From Roseiarcus sp963835215 (lineage in GTDB: Bacteria; Pseudomonadota; Alphaproteobacteria; Rhizobiales; Beijerinckiaceae), in contig CAWIES010000004.1 of the NCBI GenBank assembly GCA_963835215.1, positions 930,001 through 994,000 on the forward strand: a stretch of 64,000 nucleotides of DNA, in the 5' to 3' direction. Below are positions 48,524 to 59,663 of this stretch, in pieces. Numbering within the stretch: position 1 is the stretch's first letter; every line of letters starts with the position of its first letter. The notes beneath the pieces were generated by a model. It had not been told where the DNA came from and did not search any database. It worked only from the letters and a program-made list of their open reading frames with translations. The translations under genes were made by a program, and so were the position numbers.

Positions 48524-51390
48524 ATGTCTCTCACGATTGAAACCGACCGCGCGGCCAAAGCCGCGCCTCCGCTTGCAGCGAGCCCCGTCACGCCGAGCGA
48601 GCCCGGCCGCCAGGTCATCCGGCGCAACGGCGCCGTCACGCCATTCGATGCCACCAAGATCGCGATCGCCTTGACCAAGGCGTTTCTGGCGGTCGAGGGC
48701 GCCAGCGCCGCCGCCTCGCGCCGCGTGCATGACACGGTCGCCGCCCTGACCGAGCAGATCGTCAGCGGCCTGACGCGCCGCAGCGACGCGGGCCGCACGT
48801 TCCACATCGAGGACATCCAGGATCAAGTCGAACTGTCGCTGATGCGCGGCGAGCATCACAAGGTCGCCCGGGCCTACGTGCTCTACCGCGAGGCGCGCGC
48901 GCACGAACGCGCGCTGGCGAAGGCCGATCGCGCTCCCTCCGCCGCGCCTGCGCTGCGCGTGAAAGGCGTGGACGGCGCGCTCCTGCCGCTCGATGCGGCG
49001 CGTCTCGAAGCGGTCGTGCGCGAAGCCTGCTCCGGCCTTGCCGAAGTGTCGGCGGAGGCGATCCTGACCGAAACGCGGCGCAACCTCTACGACGGCGTCT
49101 CGCTCGACGAACTGGCGCTGGCGCCGATCCTCGCCGCCCGCACGCTGATCGAAACCGAGCCTGACTATTCCCGAGTGAGCGCGCGCCTGCTGCTCGACAA
49201 GCTGCGCCGCGAGGTTCTCAGCTTCCTTGCCGGCCGCCCCGATCAGGCGACGCAGGCCGAAATGACAACGCGTTATGGCGATTATTTCTTTGACTACGTG
49301 AAGGCCGGAGTCGCGGCCGAACTGCTCGATCCCGAGCTGACGCGCTTCGACCTGCCGCGTCTCGCCGCCGCGCTGCAGCCCGAGCGCGATCTGAAGTTCG
49401 ACTATCTCGGCCTGCAGACGCTCTACGACCGCTACTTCCTGCATGTGCGCAGCGCCCGCATCGAATTGCCGCAGGCGTTCTTCATGCGCGTCGCAATGGG
49501 CCTCGCTTCGCGCGAGACTGATCGCGAAGCGAGAGCGATCGAATTCTACCAGGCGCTGTCCTCGTTCGATTTCATGGCGTCGACGCCGACGCTGTTCAAC
49601 GCCGGCACGCTGCGCCCGCAACTCTCGTCCTGCTTCCTGACCACCGTGCCAGACGATCTCGACGGCATTTTCAAGTCGATCCGCGACAACGCGCTGCTCG
49701 CCAAATATTCCGGCGGCCTCGGCAACGACTGGACTCGCGTGCGGGGCCTCGGCGCCCATATCAAGGGCACCAACGGCGAGAGCCAGGGGGTGGTCCCCTT
49801 TCTGAAAGTGGCCAACGACACCGCGATCGCGGTCAACCAGGGCGGCAAGCGCAAGGGCGCGGTGTGCGCCTATCTCGAGACCTGGCACATCGACATCGAG
49901 GAATTCCTCGATCTGCGCAAGAACACCGGCGACGACCGCCGCCGCACCCACGACATGAACACCGCCAACTGGATTCCCGATCTGTTCATGGAGCGCGTCG
50001 AGCAGGACGGCGACTGGACGCTGTTCTCGCCCGACGAGGCGCATGAGCTGCACGATCTCTACGGCCCGGCGTTCAAGGTCGCTTACGAGGCCTACGAGGC
50101 GAAGGCGGTGCGCGGCGAAATGAAAGTCTCACGCCAGGTGCGCGCGGTCGATCTGTGGCGGCGCATGCTGACCATGGTGTTCGAGACCGGCCACCCGTGG
50201 ATCACCTTCAAGGACCCCTGCAACCTGCGCTCGCCGCAGCAGCATTGCGGCGTCGTCCATTCCTCGAACCTCTGCACGGAGATCACGCTCAACACCTCGA
50301 ACGACCAGGTCGCGGTCTGCAACCTCGGCTCGGTCAACCTCGCCGCCCATGTCGGGGCTGGCGGCCTCGATCGCCAGCATCTCGCCCGCACGGTGGCGAC
50401 GGCGATGCGCATGCTCGACAATGTCATCGACATCAATTTCTACACCATACCGGAGGCGCGCCGCTCGAACCTGCGCCATCGCCCGGTCGGCCTCGGCCTG
50501 ATGGGGTTTCAGGACGCGCTTGCAGACGCTGCGCATTCCCTACGCCTCCGACCAAGCGGTGCGGTTTGCCGACGAGAGCATGGAGGCGATCAGCTTCCAT
50601 GCGATCTCCGCTTCGGTCGATCTTGCCGCCGAGCGCGGGCGCTACCCAAGCTTTGACGGTTCGCTGTGGTCCAAGGGCGTGCTGCCGATCGACTCGATCG
50701 AATGGCTGGCGCAGGCGCGCGACGCGCTCGATCTCGACCGTTCGACGACGCTCGATTGGGCGCCGCTGCGCGAACGGGTGAAGACGATCGGCATGCGCAA
50801 TTCCAACACCATGGCGATCGCGCCGACCGCGACCATCTCCAATATCTGCGGCGTGTCGCAGTCGATCGAGCCCGCGTACCAGAACCTGTTCGTCAAATCG
50901 AACATGTCGGGCGACTTCACCGTCGTCAACGAAGGCCTGGTGCGCGACTTGAAGGCGCGCGGCCTGTGGGACGAGGTGATGGTCGCCGATCTCAAATATT
51001 TCGACGGCAATCGTCGGCCGGATCGACCGCGTTCCCGACGATCTCAAGGCGCTCTACGCGACCGCGTTCGAGATCGACGCCGCATGGCTGATCGAAGCGG
51101 CGGCGCGCCGGCAGAAATGGATCGACCAGGCGCAATCGCTCAACCTCTACATCGCCGACCCTTCCGGCAAGAAGCTCGATGCGCTCTACCGCCTCGCCTG
51201 GCGGCTCGGCCTGAAGACCACCTATTACCTGCGTTCGCGCTCGGCGAGCCATGTCGAGAAATCGACCCTCAAAGGTGTCGACGGCCGGCTGAACGCCGTC
51301 TCGTCGATCGTCGTCTCTCCCGAGCCCGCCTCGTCAGGCGCGCCGCTCGCCTGCGCCATCGACGACCCTGACTGCGAGGCCTGCCAATGA
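48524..51390 (+). CDS. nrdA: Ribonucleotide reductase large subunit, with two frame breaks
   Basis: Class I RNR catalytic subunit that makes deoxyribonucleotides. N-terminal ATP-cone (RQVIRRNGAVTPFDATKIAIALTKAF region) and a second, degenerate cone-like segment (LRVKGVDGALLPLDAARLE), then the barrel with the active-site region LRPQLSSCFLTT, NLCTEITLN, and RNSNTMAIAPTATISNICG. The end carries the redox pair DCEACQ. The frame is lost twice by one extra base: at 50517-50522 (FQDAL then QTLRIPYASD) and at 51007-51011 (KYFDG then IVGRIDRVPDDLKA). Corrected length is about 954 residues. Start MSLTIETDRAAK. The stop overlaps a possible nrdB start. Confidence 0.93.
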
Positions 51391-51413
51391 ACCGGCAAAT
51401 CGGAGAAACGACG

Positions 51414-52547
51414 ATGCTCGACTGGTCCGAGACGCAGGCGCCTACCCTACCCTCCACCCTGCCGCCCGCCTTCGACGTCAAGCCGGGCGGCGTCGATGCA
51501 ACCGGGCTCGGCGCCATCGAACGGGGCGCGGCGCGCGTCAGCGTCGATGAAAAGCGCATGCTCAACGGGCGCGCCGACGTGAACCAGATCCTGCCGCTCA
51601 AATACAAATGGGCGTGGGAGAAGTATCTCGCCGGCTGCAACAATCACTGGATGCCGACCGAAGTCTCGATGCAGGCCGATATCGCGCTGTGGAAGTCGCG
51701 CGACGGCTTGAGCGAGGACGAGCGGCGCATGGTCAAGCGCAATCTCGGCTTCTTCGCCGCCTCCGAGTCGCTGGTCGCCAACAACATCGTGCTGGCGATC
51801 TATCGCCAGCTCGCCAACCCCGAGTGCCGGCAATATCTGCTGCGCCAGGCGTTCGAAGAGGCCGTGCACACGCACACGTTCCAGTACATCGTCGAGAGTC
51901 TCGGCCTCGACGAGGGTGAGCTGTTCAACATGTATCGCGAGGTTCCCGCCATCACCGACAAGGCGGCGTGGGCGCTGAAACACACGCAAAGCCTCGAAGA
52001 CCCCGGCTTCTCGACCGGAACGCCGGTCAACGATCAGGCCTTCTTGCGCGATCTCATCGCCTTCTACGTCGTGTTCGAAGGCATGTGGTTCTACACCGGC
52101 TTTGCCCAGATCTTGTCGCTTGGCCGGCGCAACAAGATGGTCGGCGTCGCCGAGCAATATCAATACGTGCTGCGCGACGAGAGCATTCATCTGAATTTCG
52201 GGATCGACGTCATCAATCAGATCAAGATCGAAAACCCGCATCTGTGGACCAAGGGGTTTCAGGATGAAGTGCGCGCCATGCTGGTCGACGGGGCCGAGCT
52301 CGAGGCGGCCTATGGCCGCGACACCATGCCGCGCGGCTTTCTCGGGCTGAATGCGGCGCTGTGCGAAACCTACATGCACTTCATCGCCAACCGCCGCTGC
52401 GCCCAGCTCGGTCTCGCGCCGGTCTTCGCGGCGGCCGACAATCCGTTTCCCTGGATGAGCGAGGCGATGGACCTGAAGAAGGAAAAGAACTTCTTCGAGA
52501 CCCGCGTCATCGAGTACCAGAACGGCGGCGCGCTCGGCTGGGAGTGA
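51414..52547 (+). CDS. nrdB: Ribonucleotide reductase small subunit, class Ic-like
   Basis: Holds the dimetal cofactor that starts catalysis in NrdA. The 377-residue protein shows the first ligand as Glu (AASESLVANNI, Glu118), where class Ia has Asp, and Glu149/His152 in FEEAVHTHTFQY. The position of the radical Tyr is Phe156. Later ligands are present in VVFEGMW and RDESIHLNFG. Glu plus Phe at these two sites is the mark of class Ic enzymes, which use a Mn(IV)/Fe(III) centre instead of a tyrosyl radical. ATG 51414 has a GGAG; ATG 51387, overlapping the nrdA stop, is an alternative. Confidence 0.93.
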   Translation: MLDWSETQAPTLPSTLPPAFDVKPGGVDATGLGAIERGAARVSVDEKRMLNGRADVNQILPLKYKWAWEKYLAGCNNHWMPTEVSMQADIALWKSRDGLSEDERRMVKRNLGFFAASESLVANNIVLAIYRQLANPECRQYLLRQAFEEAVHTHTFQYIVESLGLDEGELFNMYREVPAITDKAAWALKHTQSLEDPGFSTGTPVNDQAFLRDLIAFYVVFEGMWFYTGFAQILSLGRRNKMVGVAEQYQYVLRDESIHLNFGIDVINQIKIENPHLWTKGFQDEVRAMLVDGAELEAAYGRDTMPRGFLGLNAALCETYMHFIANRRCAQLGLAPVFAAADNPFPWMSEAMDLKKEKNFFETRVIEYQNGGALGWE

Positions 52548-52561
52548 TGCTGCGGCGGCGA

Positions 52562-52621
52562 GGCGGGCGCGGAGGCCCGCCCCACTCTCCAACCCAAGTG
52601 GGGCGGGCCTCCGCGCCCGCC
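52562..52621. repeat. GC-rich palindromic repeat, copy C
   Basis: A nearly perfect palindrome: GGCGGGCGCGGAGGCCCGCC faces GGCGGGCCTCCGCGCCCGCC around CCACTCTCCAACCCAAGTGG. It fills the gap between the convergent nrdB and btuD ends and may serve as a bidirectional terminator. Confidence 0.82.
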
Positions 52622-52625
52622 GCTT

Positions 52626-53398
52626 CTACGGCGCCGCCGCCCGCCAGGGCAGCAGGAAGGGTTCGCCATCGCGCTCGCCGCGCAGCGCGACGACGCCGTA
52701 GGCCTCCGCCAGCACGGCGTCGGTCAGCGCCGCCGGCGGGCCGTCCGCCACGACCCGGCCCTTGGCGAGCACGATCAGCCGGTCGCAGAACCGCGCCGCG
52801 AGCGTCAGGTCGTGCAACACCGCGACGACCCCCGTGCCCTTGCGCGCCGCCTCGCGCAGCAGCGTCATGGTTCTGAGCTGGTGCAGCGGGTCGAGCGCCG
52901 CCGCCGGCTCGTCGGCGAGCAGCATGTCGGCTTCGACCACCAGCGCGCGGGCGAGCAGCGCCCGCGTCCGCTCGCCGCCCGACAGCGTGGCGATCGAGCG
53001 CTCGCGCAGGTCACCCAGCTCGGCGGCGACAAGCGCCGCTTCGACCGCGGCGCGGTCGGCCTCGGAGGGTGGCGAGAACGGGCGCCGATGTGGCAGGCGA
53101 CCGAGCGAAACGACATGGGCGACGCTGAGCGGCCAATGGGAGAAGCCGCTCTGCGCCAGATAGGCGACGCGGCGCGCCAGCCCGGCGCGGCCGATCTCGC
53201 GCGCGGTGCGCCCGTCGTAGCGAACCTCGCCAGAATCGGGAGCTTGCAATCCTGCAAGGACACGCAAAAGCGTTGTTTTCCCAGCGCCATTGGGGCCGAT
53301 CAGGCCGGTGAGCTCGCCCGAGACGAGATCGCAATCGACGCCGGCAAGCGCGGGGCGCCCGCCGTACAGCACTGTGACGCCACGCGCGGAAATGGGCG

Positions 53399-53402
<4 letters not shown>
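52626..53402 (-). CDS. btuD: Cobalamin ABC transporter, ATP-binding protein
   Basis: A 258-residue ABC ATPase energising B12 import. Walker A GPNGAGKTTLL, Q-loop in RVAYLAQSG, signature LSGGERTRALLARAL, Walker B ADMLLADEPAAALD and switch His in VLHDLTLAA. Similar ATPases serve siderophore uptake; assignment to B12 rests on the riboswitch-controlled operon. It starts with a GTG at 53400-53402 that overlaps the btuC stop. Confidence 0.88.
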
Positions 53403-54393
<991 letters not shown>

Positions 54394-54397
<4 letters not shown>

Positions 54398-55245
54398 TGC
54401 GCCGCCTCGCGCGCACTCGCGGTCGCGGTGACCAGCCGCCGCACCGCCTCGGCGAGCTGCGGCCCCGCGCAGGTCCACAGGCGCGAGGGCAGCGCGACGA
54501 TGGTCATGCGCCGCGCCAGCGCCCGCACCACCGGATGCTCAAGAACGGCGCCGGCGAGCGATGGGCCGCCGGCATCGTCGCGGTCGAGGATCAGCACGTC
54601 GGCGTCCAAGCCCGCCAGAACCTCAAGGGGAACCTGACGATTGGCGCCGGTAGCGAGCGCCGCGCCGACGTTGTCGAGGCCGGCGTGAGAGAGGATGTCG
54701 TCGATCAGCGAGCCCGGCCCGACCGTGAGGCCATTGGGCTCAAGCACCACCGCACGCAGGCGCGGCAGGTGCGGATCGACAGCGGCTTCGGCGATTTGTC
54801 GATCCATCTCGGCGACCAGCGCCTCGCCGCGCGCGGCTTCGCCGAGCGCCGCCGCGACCAAGCGGATCTGATGGCGGGCGGCGTCAAGCGAGTCGATCGC
54901 GCCGATCCCGCTGACCGGCGCGCCGACCCGCTTGAGCAGCGCGACCGTCGCCGGATCGCTGAACGCGCCGGTGAGCACGAGATCGGGCCGATAGGCCAGC
55001 GCCTCCTCGGCAAGGCCGCCATTGGCCGGGACGGCCGCAGCGAGCGGAGCCAAATTGCCGTAGCGCGGGTCGTGGGACAAAAAGCTCACCGAGGCGAGCG
55101 CGCCGGGGTCAGCAAGCCTGAGCGCCAGTTCGTCGGCGCAGAGATTGAGCGAGACGACGCGCTGGGGCTTGGCGAGCGTGGGAGAGGCGAGGAGAGCGGC
55201 GGCGACGAAGAAAACAGCGATCGACAAGGCGCGCGCGCCCCTCAT
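54394..55245 (-). CDS. btuF: Cobalamin ABC transporter, substrate-binding protein
   Basis: A 283-residue periplasmic binding protein. Signal peptide (ALSIAVFFVAAALLASPTLA), then RVVSLNLCADELALRLADP, LAYRPDLVLTGAFSD and VLILDRDDAGGPSLAG, of the helical-backbone BtuF/FecB class. The ATG at 55243-55245 is preferred because longer readings run into the repeat at 55263-55318. It follows btuB and precedes btuC with a 4-bp overlap. Confidence 0.87.
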
Positions 55246-55262
55246 CCGACCGCTTCGCGGCC

Positions 55263-55318
55263 ACCTTCTCCCGCGGGCGGGAGAAGGGCGCGCCCCCTCT
55301 CCCGCTTGCGGGAGAGGG
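55263..55318. repeat. Two short palindromes between btuB and btuF
   Basis: CCTTCTCCCGCGGGCGGGAGAAGG (24 bp in all, 55263-55286) and CCCTCTCCCGCTTGCGGGAGAGGG, adjoining, belong to the CTCCCGC/GCGGGAG repeat type scattered between genes in many proteobacteria. They could attenuate or stabilise the operon mRNA between btuB and btuFCD. Confidence 0.75.
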
Positions 55319-55351
55319 CCGGGGTGAGGGCAAGCGACAAGAACATCGCCC

Positions 55352-57433
55352 TCACCAGCTATAGGAAATCCCAGCATAATAGGAGCGTCCGGCGGTCCCG
55401 TAATTGTAGACTTCCTCGTAGCGCGTGTCGGTGAGGTTCTCGACCCGGCCGAACATAGAGAAATTGTCGTTGACCTTGTAGTTGGCGAGCACGTCGAGCT
55501 TGGCGTAGGGAGCGAGGATCACATTCTGCGAAACGGCGGTGGCGGTGTTGTAATATTGGTCGAGACACCGACCTTCGAGCGTCAGTCGCGGCTCGATTTC
55601 GAGCTTAGGAACGCCGTCGTAAATCAGCGAGAACGCGCCCTTGTTGCGCGGGATGCGATACAATTGCAATCCGGCGTCGAGATCGCTCGAGCCCGCCGCG
55701 CCGGTATCGCGCGCGTCGGTGTAGGTGTAGCTCGCCCTGGCGCGCAGAATGCCGGGCGAAAGAACCGCATCCGCGGAAAGCTCGACCCCCTGCATCTGGG
55801 CGCGCCCGACATTGTAGTAGCAGCCCAGGAACCCCAGCATCTGTGCGGTCGTGCAGGATGACACGGCGCCATAGGCGATGAGGTTGCTGAATTTGGTGTC
55901 GAAGACCGTCGCCGAGGCGGTCAGCCGGTCGCCGAACAGTTTCTGGTCGACGCCGGCGTCAAAGCCAAGGCTTTGCTCGGGCGCGAGATCGGTCGTCCCA
56001 TAGATACTGAAGCGCTGATAGAGCGACGCGTTCCTGTCGCCCGTGCCGGCGCTGGCGCGCAGCTTCGTGCCGGTCTCGTCGATGTGATAGGCGGCGGTGG
56101 CGCGCCACGTTTCGAATGTCCGCCCATTCTCGACCGCGTCGATCCGGCCGCCGAGCGTCACGTCGAGGCGCTGGAACAGGTTGATGCGATGCTCGGCGTA
56201 GACCGAATTGGTGGTCTGCTGTGCAGAGACCGGCGTGAACGAGCCGTCGTTGGGATTGGGGTCCTCCGTCTCGCTCGCCGTTTCGGTTTCGCTTCGTGCG
56301 CCAAAGATCAGCGACCCGAACGGCCCGATATTCAGATCGCCCTGATATTCCGCGCCGTAGCGGGTCCCAAGATACGAATTGCGGCAATTGAACAACGCCG
56401 GGAACGGATAGGGATCATTGCCGTCGTAGCAGGCCTCCGTCTCCCAGACGTCGTTCTTGGTGATGTTGCCGTAGGCCGTGATCTGGCTCTTCAGCATGCC
56501 GCCGAACGAGTCGATGTTGGCGCGCACGAACGCGTCGCCCATCAGGACGGTCGAATGGTTGAGGGAATTGAAAACGTCGCCGGGGATCATGGCCCCAGGG
56601 TTGTCGAAGCGCAGCGTGTTGCCGAAGCCCGAGAAGCCGAAATCGATCGTCACGTTGTCTGACGCGCGATAGGTGAAGCGTCCGCTGAGGCCCCCCTTGT
56701 CGGTTGGATCGTCGACCGGCAGTTGCGGCAAGGCGAAGGTGCCCAAGCCGCCGTCGATGACGGGCGTACCGACCGTTATCGGCCTATCGATGCGATAGCC
56801 GTATTGCGGAAAGCCGTCGGTGTGCAGCGCGTTCACGCCGAGCGAATAGGTCCATCGGTCGTCGCCGCCCGACATCGTCGCCCTGGTCGATAGCGTGCCG
56901 TAGCTTCCAGCTTCGACCGTCACCGTGCGGTGTGGCGTCTTCCCGCCCTTGTGGGTGATGATGTTGATGACGCCGCCCATCGCGTCCGAGCCGTAGAGCG
57001 CCGATTGCGGCCCACGCAGGACCTCGATGCGATCGATGTTGGCGGCGGAGAGATTGCCGAAGTCGACCGAGCCGTCGGTCGCGGTGGTGTTGCCGATGCG
57101 GATGCCGTCGATCAGCACCAAGGTCTCGCCGGGGTTGGCGGCGCGCAGACGCACTTGCGTGACCGAGCCGGCGCCGCCCGCGTCGGCGACGTCCAGGCCG
57201 GCGACGCCGCGCAGCACGTCGGCGAGGCCTTTGGTTCCGAGCTTCTGCACTTCCTCGGCGGAAATAACGGTCACTGAGGCGCCGGTCTGGCCGATCGGCT
57301 CCTCGACGCGATCGGCGGTGACGACGATTTCCGGCAATTCATCGGCAAGGGCCGGCGCGAGCGCGGCTAAGCCGGCGATGGCGACAACAAATGATACGGC
57401 CCGACATGCGGGCCGCGAAACGGCTTTGAACAC
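55352..57433 (-). CDS. btuB: TonB-dependent cobalamin receptor
   Basis: A 693-residue outer membrane receptor for vitamin B12. Signal peptide to APALADE, TonB box PEIVVTADRVEEPIG, plug domain (LADVLRGVAGLDV, ETLVLIDGIRIG, IEVLRGPQSALYGSDAMGGVINIIT), and a 22-strand barrel ending with SYYAGISYSW. The GTG at 57431-57433 follows GGGGGAA and is preferred to a GTG seven codons earlier. A cobalamin riboswitch precedes it, which supports B12 as substrate. Confidence 0.93.
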   Translation of the reverse strand: MFKAVSRPACRAVSFVVAIAGLAALAPALADELPEIVVTADRVEEPIGQTGASVTVISAEEVQKLGTKGLADVLRGVAGLDVADAGGAGSVTQVRLRAANPGETLVLIDGIRIGNTTATDGSVDFGNLSAANIDRIEVLRGPQSALYGSDAMGGVINIITHKGGKTPHRTVTVEAGSYGTLSTRATMSGGDDRWTYSLGVNALHTDGFPQYGYRIDRPITVGTPVIDGGLGTFALPQLPVDDPTDKGGLSGRFTYRASDNVTIDFGFSGFGNTLRFDNPGAMIPGDVFNSLNHSTVLMGDAFVRANIDSFGGMLKSQITAYGNITKNDVWETEACYDGNDPYPFPALFNCRNSYLGTRYGAEYQGDLNIGPFGSLIFGARSETETASETEDPNPNDGSFTPVSAQQTTNSVYAEHRINLFQRLDVTLGGRIDAVENGRTFETWRATAAYHIDETGTKLRASAGTGDRNASLYQRFSIYGTTDLAPEQSLGFDAGVDQKLFGDRLTASATVFDTKFSNLIAYGAVSSCTTAQMLGFLGCYYNVGRAQMQGVELSADAVLSPGILRARASYTYTDARDTGAAGSSDLDAGLQLYRIPRNKGAFSLIYDGVPKLEIEPRLTLEGRCLDQYYNTATAVSQNVILAPYAKLDVLANYKVNDNFSMFGRVENLTDTRYEEVYNYGTAGRSYYAGISYSW

Positions 57434-57481
57434 GGTTCCCCCCAGCCGTCCCACCGACGGCGGTTCAAGGTTGCATCGATC

Positions 57482-57665
57482 AAAGGCCGGTCTCCTGGCT
57501 CACGGCTCTTCGCCCCTCTCCTCCTTCCCAGAACCTTGGCGGTCCCAGTGGATGCGTGGAGAGCGGCTCGCCGCTTACAGTTGCGGGGGCAGCCGCGGCA
57601 TTGGCTCGCCAGACAAGCGAACCGCACCGCGTTCCCGTTTGGCCCAGCTCGCGCCGGGCCGCCAA
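57482..57665 (-). ncRNA. Cobalamin riboswitch upstream of btuBFCD
   Basis: On the minus strand: the core GCTGCCCCCGCAACTGTAAG, then CGGCGAGCCGCTCTCC, CACTGGGACC, GGGAAGGAGG and the B12 box GCCAGGAGACCGGCC at 57485-57499. The box ends about 50 nt before the btuB start, close enough to hide the ribosome binding site. It occupies the 321-bp gap between btuB and the YdeI-like gene. I see no other gene in the gap. Confidence 0.95.
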
Positions 57666-57754
57666 TGACATGAAAAGAACTAGGGGCTTTCGGGGGATCG
57701 CGCAAGGCGAAGGCGGCGGCCGCCGACGCGCTCGATCCGTCGAACGCGAAAGGC

Positions 57755-58357
57755 TTACTTCTTGCGAATGGCCTCTTTCTTGTGGATGACTTCTTGGCGA
57801 GCGAGCATCGCCACGAATTTCGCGATGCGGGCCGCGCGGGTCTTGGCGGTCTTCGCGTCCGCGATGCGATAGAGGACGGCGTAGCGATTGGCGCCCGTCA
57901 ACGTTGCGAAGAAGGCTTGCGCCACGGGCGATAGGCCAAGCGCCGCCGCGAGATCGTCGGGAACTGCGATCCGGCTTTGCGGCGCGTAGGCGGCTTCCCA
58001 TCGGCCATCCGTCTTGGCGCGCGCAACTTCGCGAAGTCCCGCCGCCGACATCCGACCCTCCTCGATCAGCCGAGCGGCGGTCGCCCTATTATTCTCTGAC
58101 CATTTGCTTCTCGGTCCTCTGGGCGTGAACCGCGTCAGCCAGCAGATCTCGTCTCCCCTGTCCAATTGCCCGTCGATCCAACCGTGAGCGATGGCGGTCG
58201 TGATCGCTTCGGCCTTGGCGAGGGTCGTAAGCCGCGCGCCCTTCTTGGCGAACGCGAGCCAGACCCCCGGCGACTCGCCCCCGTGCGCGCTCAACCAGGC
58301 GCGCCAATCCGGTTCGCACGCGAGCGTGAGCACGATGAGGCCCTTATGTTCGTTCAT
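57755..58357 (-). CDS. YdeI/OmpD-associated family protein
   Basis: A 200-residue soluble protein. The DUF1801-like/YdeI pattern is seen in RAWLSAHGGESPGVWLAFAKKG, AEAITTAIAHGWIDGQLDRGD, WLTRFTPRGPRSKWSENNRATAARLIEEGRM and a C-terminal helical part ending in Lys-rich residues. The family has been linked to bacteriocin resistance, but the biochemical role is unknown. It ends close to the btuB riboswitch, on the same strand. Confidence 0.85.
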   Translation of the reverse strand: MNEHKGLIVLTLACEPDWRAWLSAHGGESPGVWLAFAKKGARLTTLAKAEAITTAIAHGWIDGQLDRGDEICWLTRFTPRGPRSKWSENNRATAARLIEEGRMSAAGLREVARAKTDGRWEAAYAPQSRIAVPDDLAAALGLSPVAQAFFATLTGANRYAVLYRIADAKTAKTRAARIAKFVAMLARQEVIHKKEAIRKK

Positions 58358-58368
58358 GCGGTCGGGCC

Positions 58369-59571
58369 CTACTTCACCCCCAGCATGCAGCCGCCCGCGC
58401 CCGGCGGGCGAAACGCCTCGTCGGCGGGAATCTTGGCGACGACGGTGAGATAGTCCCAGGGGTATTTCGACTCGGCTTCGCTCTTCACCTTCATCAGATA
58501 GCGGTCGTAGACCACCCGGCCGTCCTCGCGAATGCGGCCATTGTCGGTGAAAACGTCGTGGATCGGCGCGTCGCGCATCGCCTTGGCGACGGTCGCGGCG
58601 TCGTCGGTCCCCGCTTTGGCGACCGCTTCGAGGTAGTGGCGCACCGAGGAATAGAGCACCGCCTGGTTGTCGTTGGGCATCCGTTTGGTGCGCTCGTAAA
58701 AGCGTTTGGCGAAGGCGCGCGTCGCGTCGTTGAGGTCCCAGTACCAGGATTGCATGAAGACGAGGTCGTGCGCGATCGGCAGGCCGAGCGCGTTGACGTC
58801 GCTGAGGTAGGTGATCGGCGTCGCGATATATTGCGTCGGCGTGATGCCGAACTCGTTCGCCTGCTTGAGCGAGGTGGAGAGATCGGCGCCGGTGTTGGCG
58901 AGCACGATCGCCTTGGCGTGCGAGGCCTGCGCGGTCAGCAGATAGGAGCTGAAATCGGCGGTGTTGAGCGGCGCGCGGACACTGCCGACCGTCGTCCCGC
59001 CCGCCTTGGCGATCGCATCGCGCGCATCCGCTTCAAGGGACGCCCCGAAGGCGTAGTCGGCGGTGATGAAGAAGAAGCTGTCGAGCTTCTGCTGAATCAA
59101 GAGGCGCATCAGCGAAACGCCGTTCGACCAATTGTCGGCGTTCCACTGCATCGAGTTGCTCGAACAGGCCTTGCCGGTGAGGTCGGACGAGGACGCCGAG
59201 TCGAAGATGACCAGCCGGTCGTGCGACTTGGCGAGGCCCTGCAGCGCCAGCGCGACGCCGGAATTGGTGATGTCGAAAATCGTTCGCACGCCGCGCTCTT
59301 CGTACCATTCGCGCGCGATCGCCAGGCCGACGTCGACTTTGTTTTGGTGGTCGCCGACCAGCAGCGCGATTTTCTTGCCCAGCACTGTTCCGCCGAAATC
59401 CTCGATCGCCATGCGCGCCATCTCGGCCGAGCCCGGTCCGGCGAGATCGGCGTAAGGCCCCGACTGATCGTTCATGATTCCGATGGTGAAAGCGGCGTCG
59501 TCGGCGCGCGCCGGCGCGGCAAAGGCGAGCGCCATCGACAGGATCAGCAGATAAAATGGGCGAAAGGCCAT
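58369..59571 (-). CDS. ABC transporter substrate-binding protein, branched-chain amino acid type
   Basis: A 400-residue periplasmic binding protein. Signal peptide (LLILSMALAFAAPARAD), then the LivJ-type opening FTIGIMNDQSGPYADLAGPGSAEMARMAIEDFGG, GVRTIFDITNSGVALALQGL, and FFFITADYAFGASLEADARDAI. No permease or ATPase genes lie nearby, so the partner is elsewhere, and the ligand (amino acid, amide, or aromatic compound) is unknown. It is 11 bp from the YdeI-like gene, so the two may be co-transcribed. Confidence 0.86.
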   Translation of the reverse strand: MAFRPFYLLILSMALAFAAPARADDAAFTIGIMNDQSGPYADLAGPGSAEMARMAIEDFGGTVLGKKIALLVGDHQNKVDVGLAIAREWYEERGVRTIFDITNSGVALALQGLAKSHDRLVIFDSASSSDLTGKACSSNSMQWNADNWSNGVSLMRLLIQQKLDSFFFITADYAFGASLEADARDAIAKAGGTTVGSVRAPLNTADFSSYLLTAQASHAKAIVLANTGADLSTSLKQANEFGITPTQYIATPITYLSDVNALGLPIAHDLVFMQSWYWDLNDATRAFAKRFYERTKRMPNDNQAVLYSSVRHYLEAVAKAGTDDAATVAKAMRDAPIHDVFTDNGRIREDGRVVYDRYLMKVKSEAESKYPWDYLTVVAKIPADEAFRPPGAGGCMLGVK

Positions 59572-59663
59572 GCTCGGCTCCTGACAGCGGAGAGCGCGAA
59601 GGCAAGGTTCGCCCAGTTCGTCCGCCTTGGCAATTGGCCGCGTTGGGCCCGGCGCCAGGAGAC

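Noticed and set aside
48329..50053. A 574-codon open frame on the minus strand opposite nrdA
   Set aside because: Shadow of nrdA, and it runs into the riboswitch.
45387..51390. Calling metE and nrdA true pseudogenes
   Set aside because: Both are otherwise intact, with all catalytic residues and functional-looking riboswitches; nrdA has two breaks yet no other decay.
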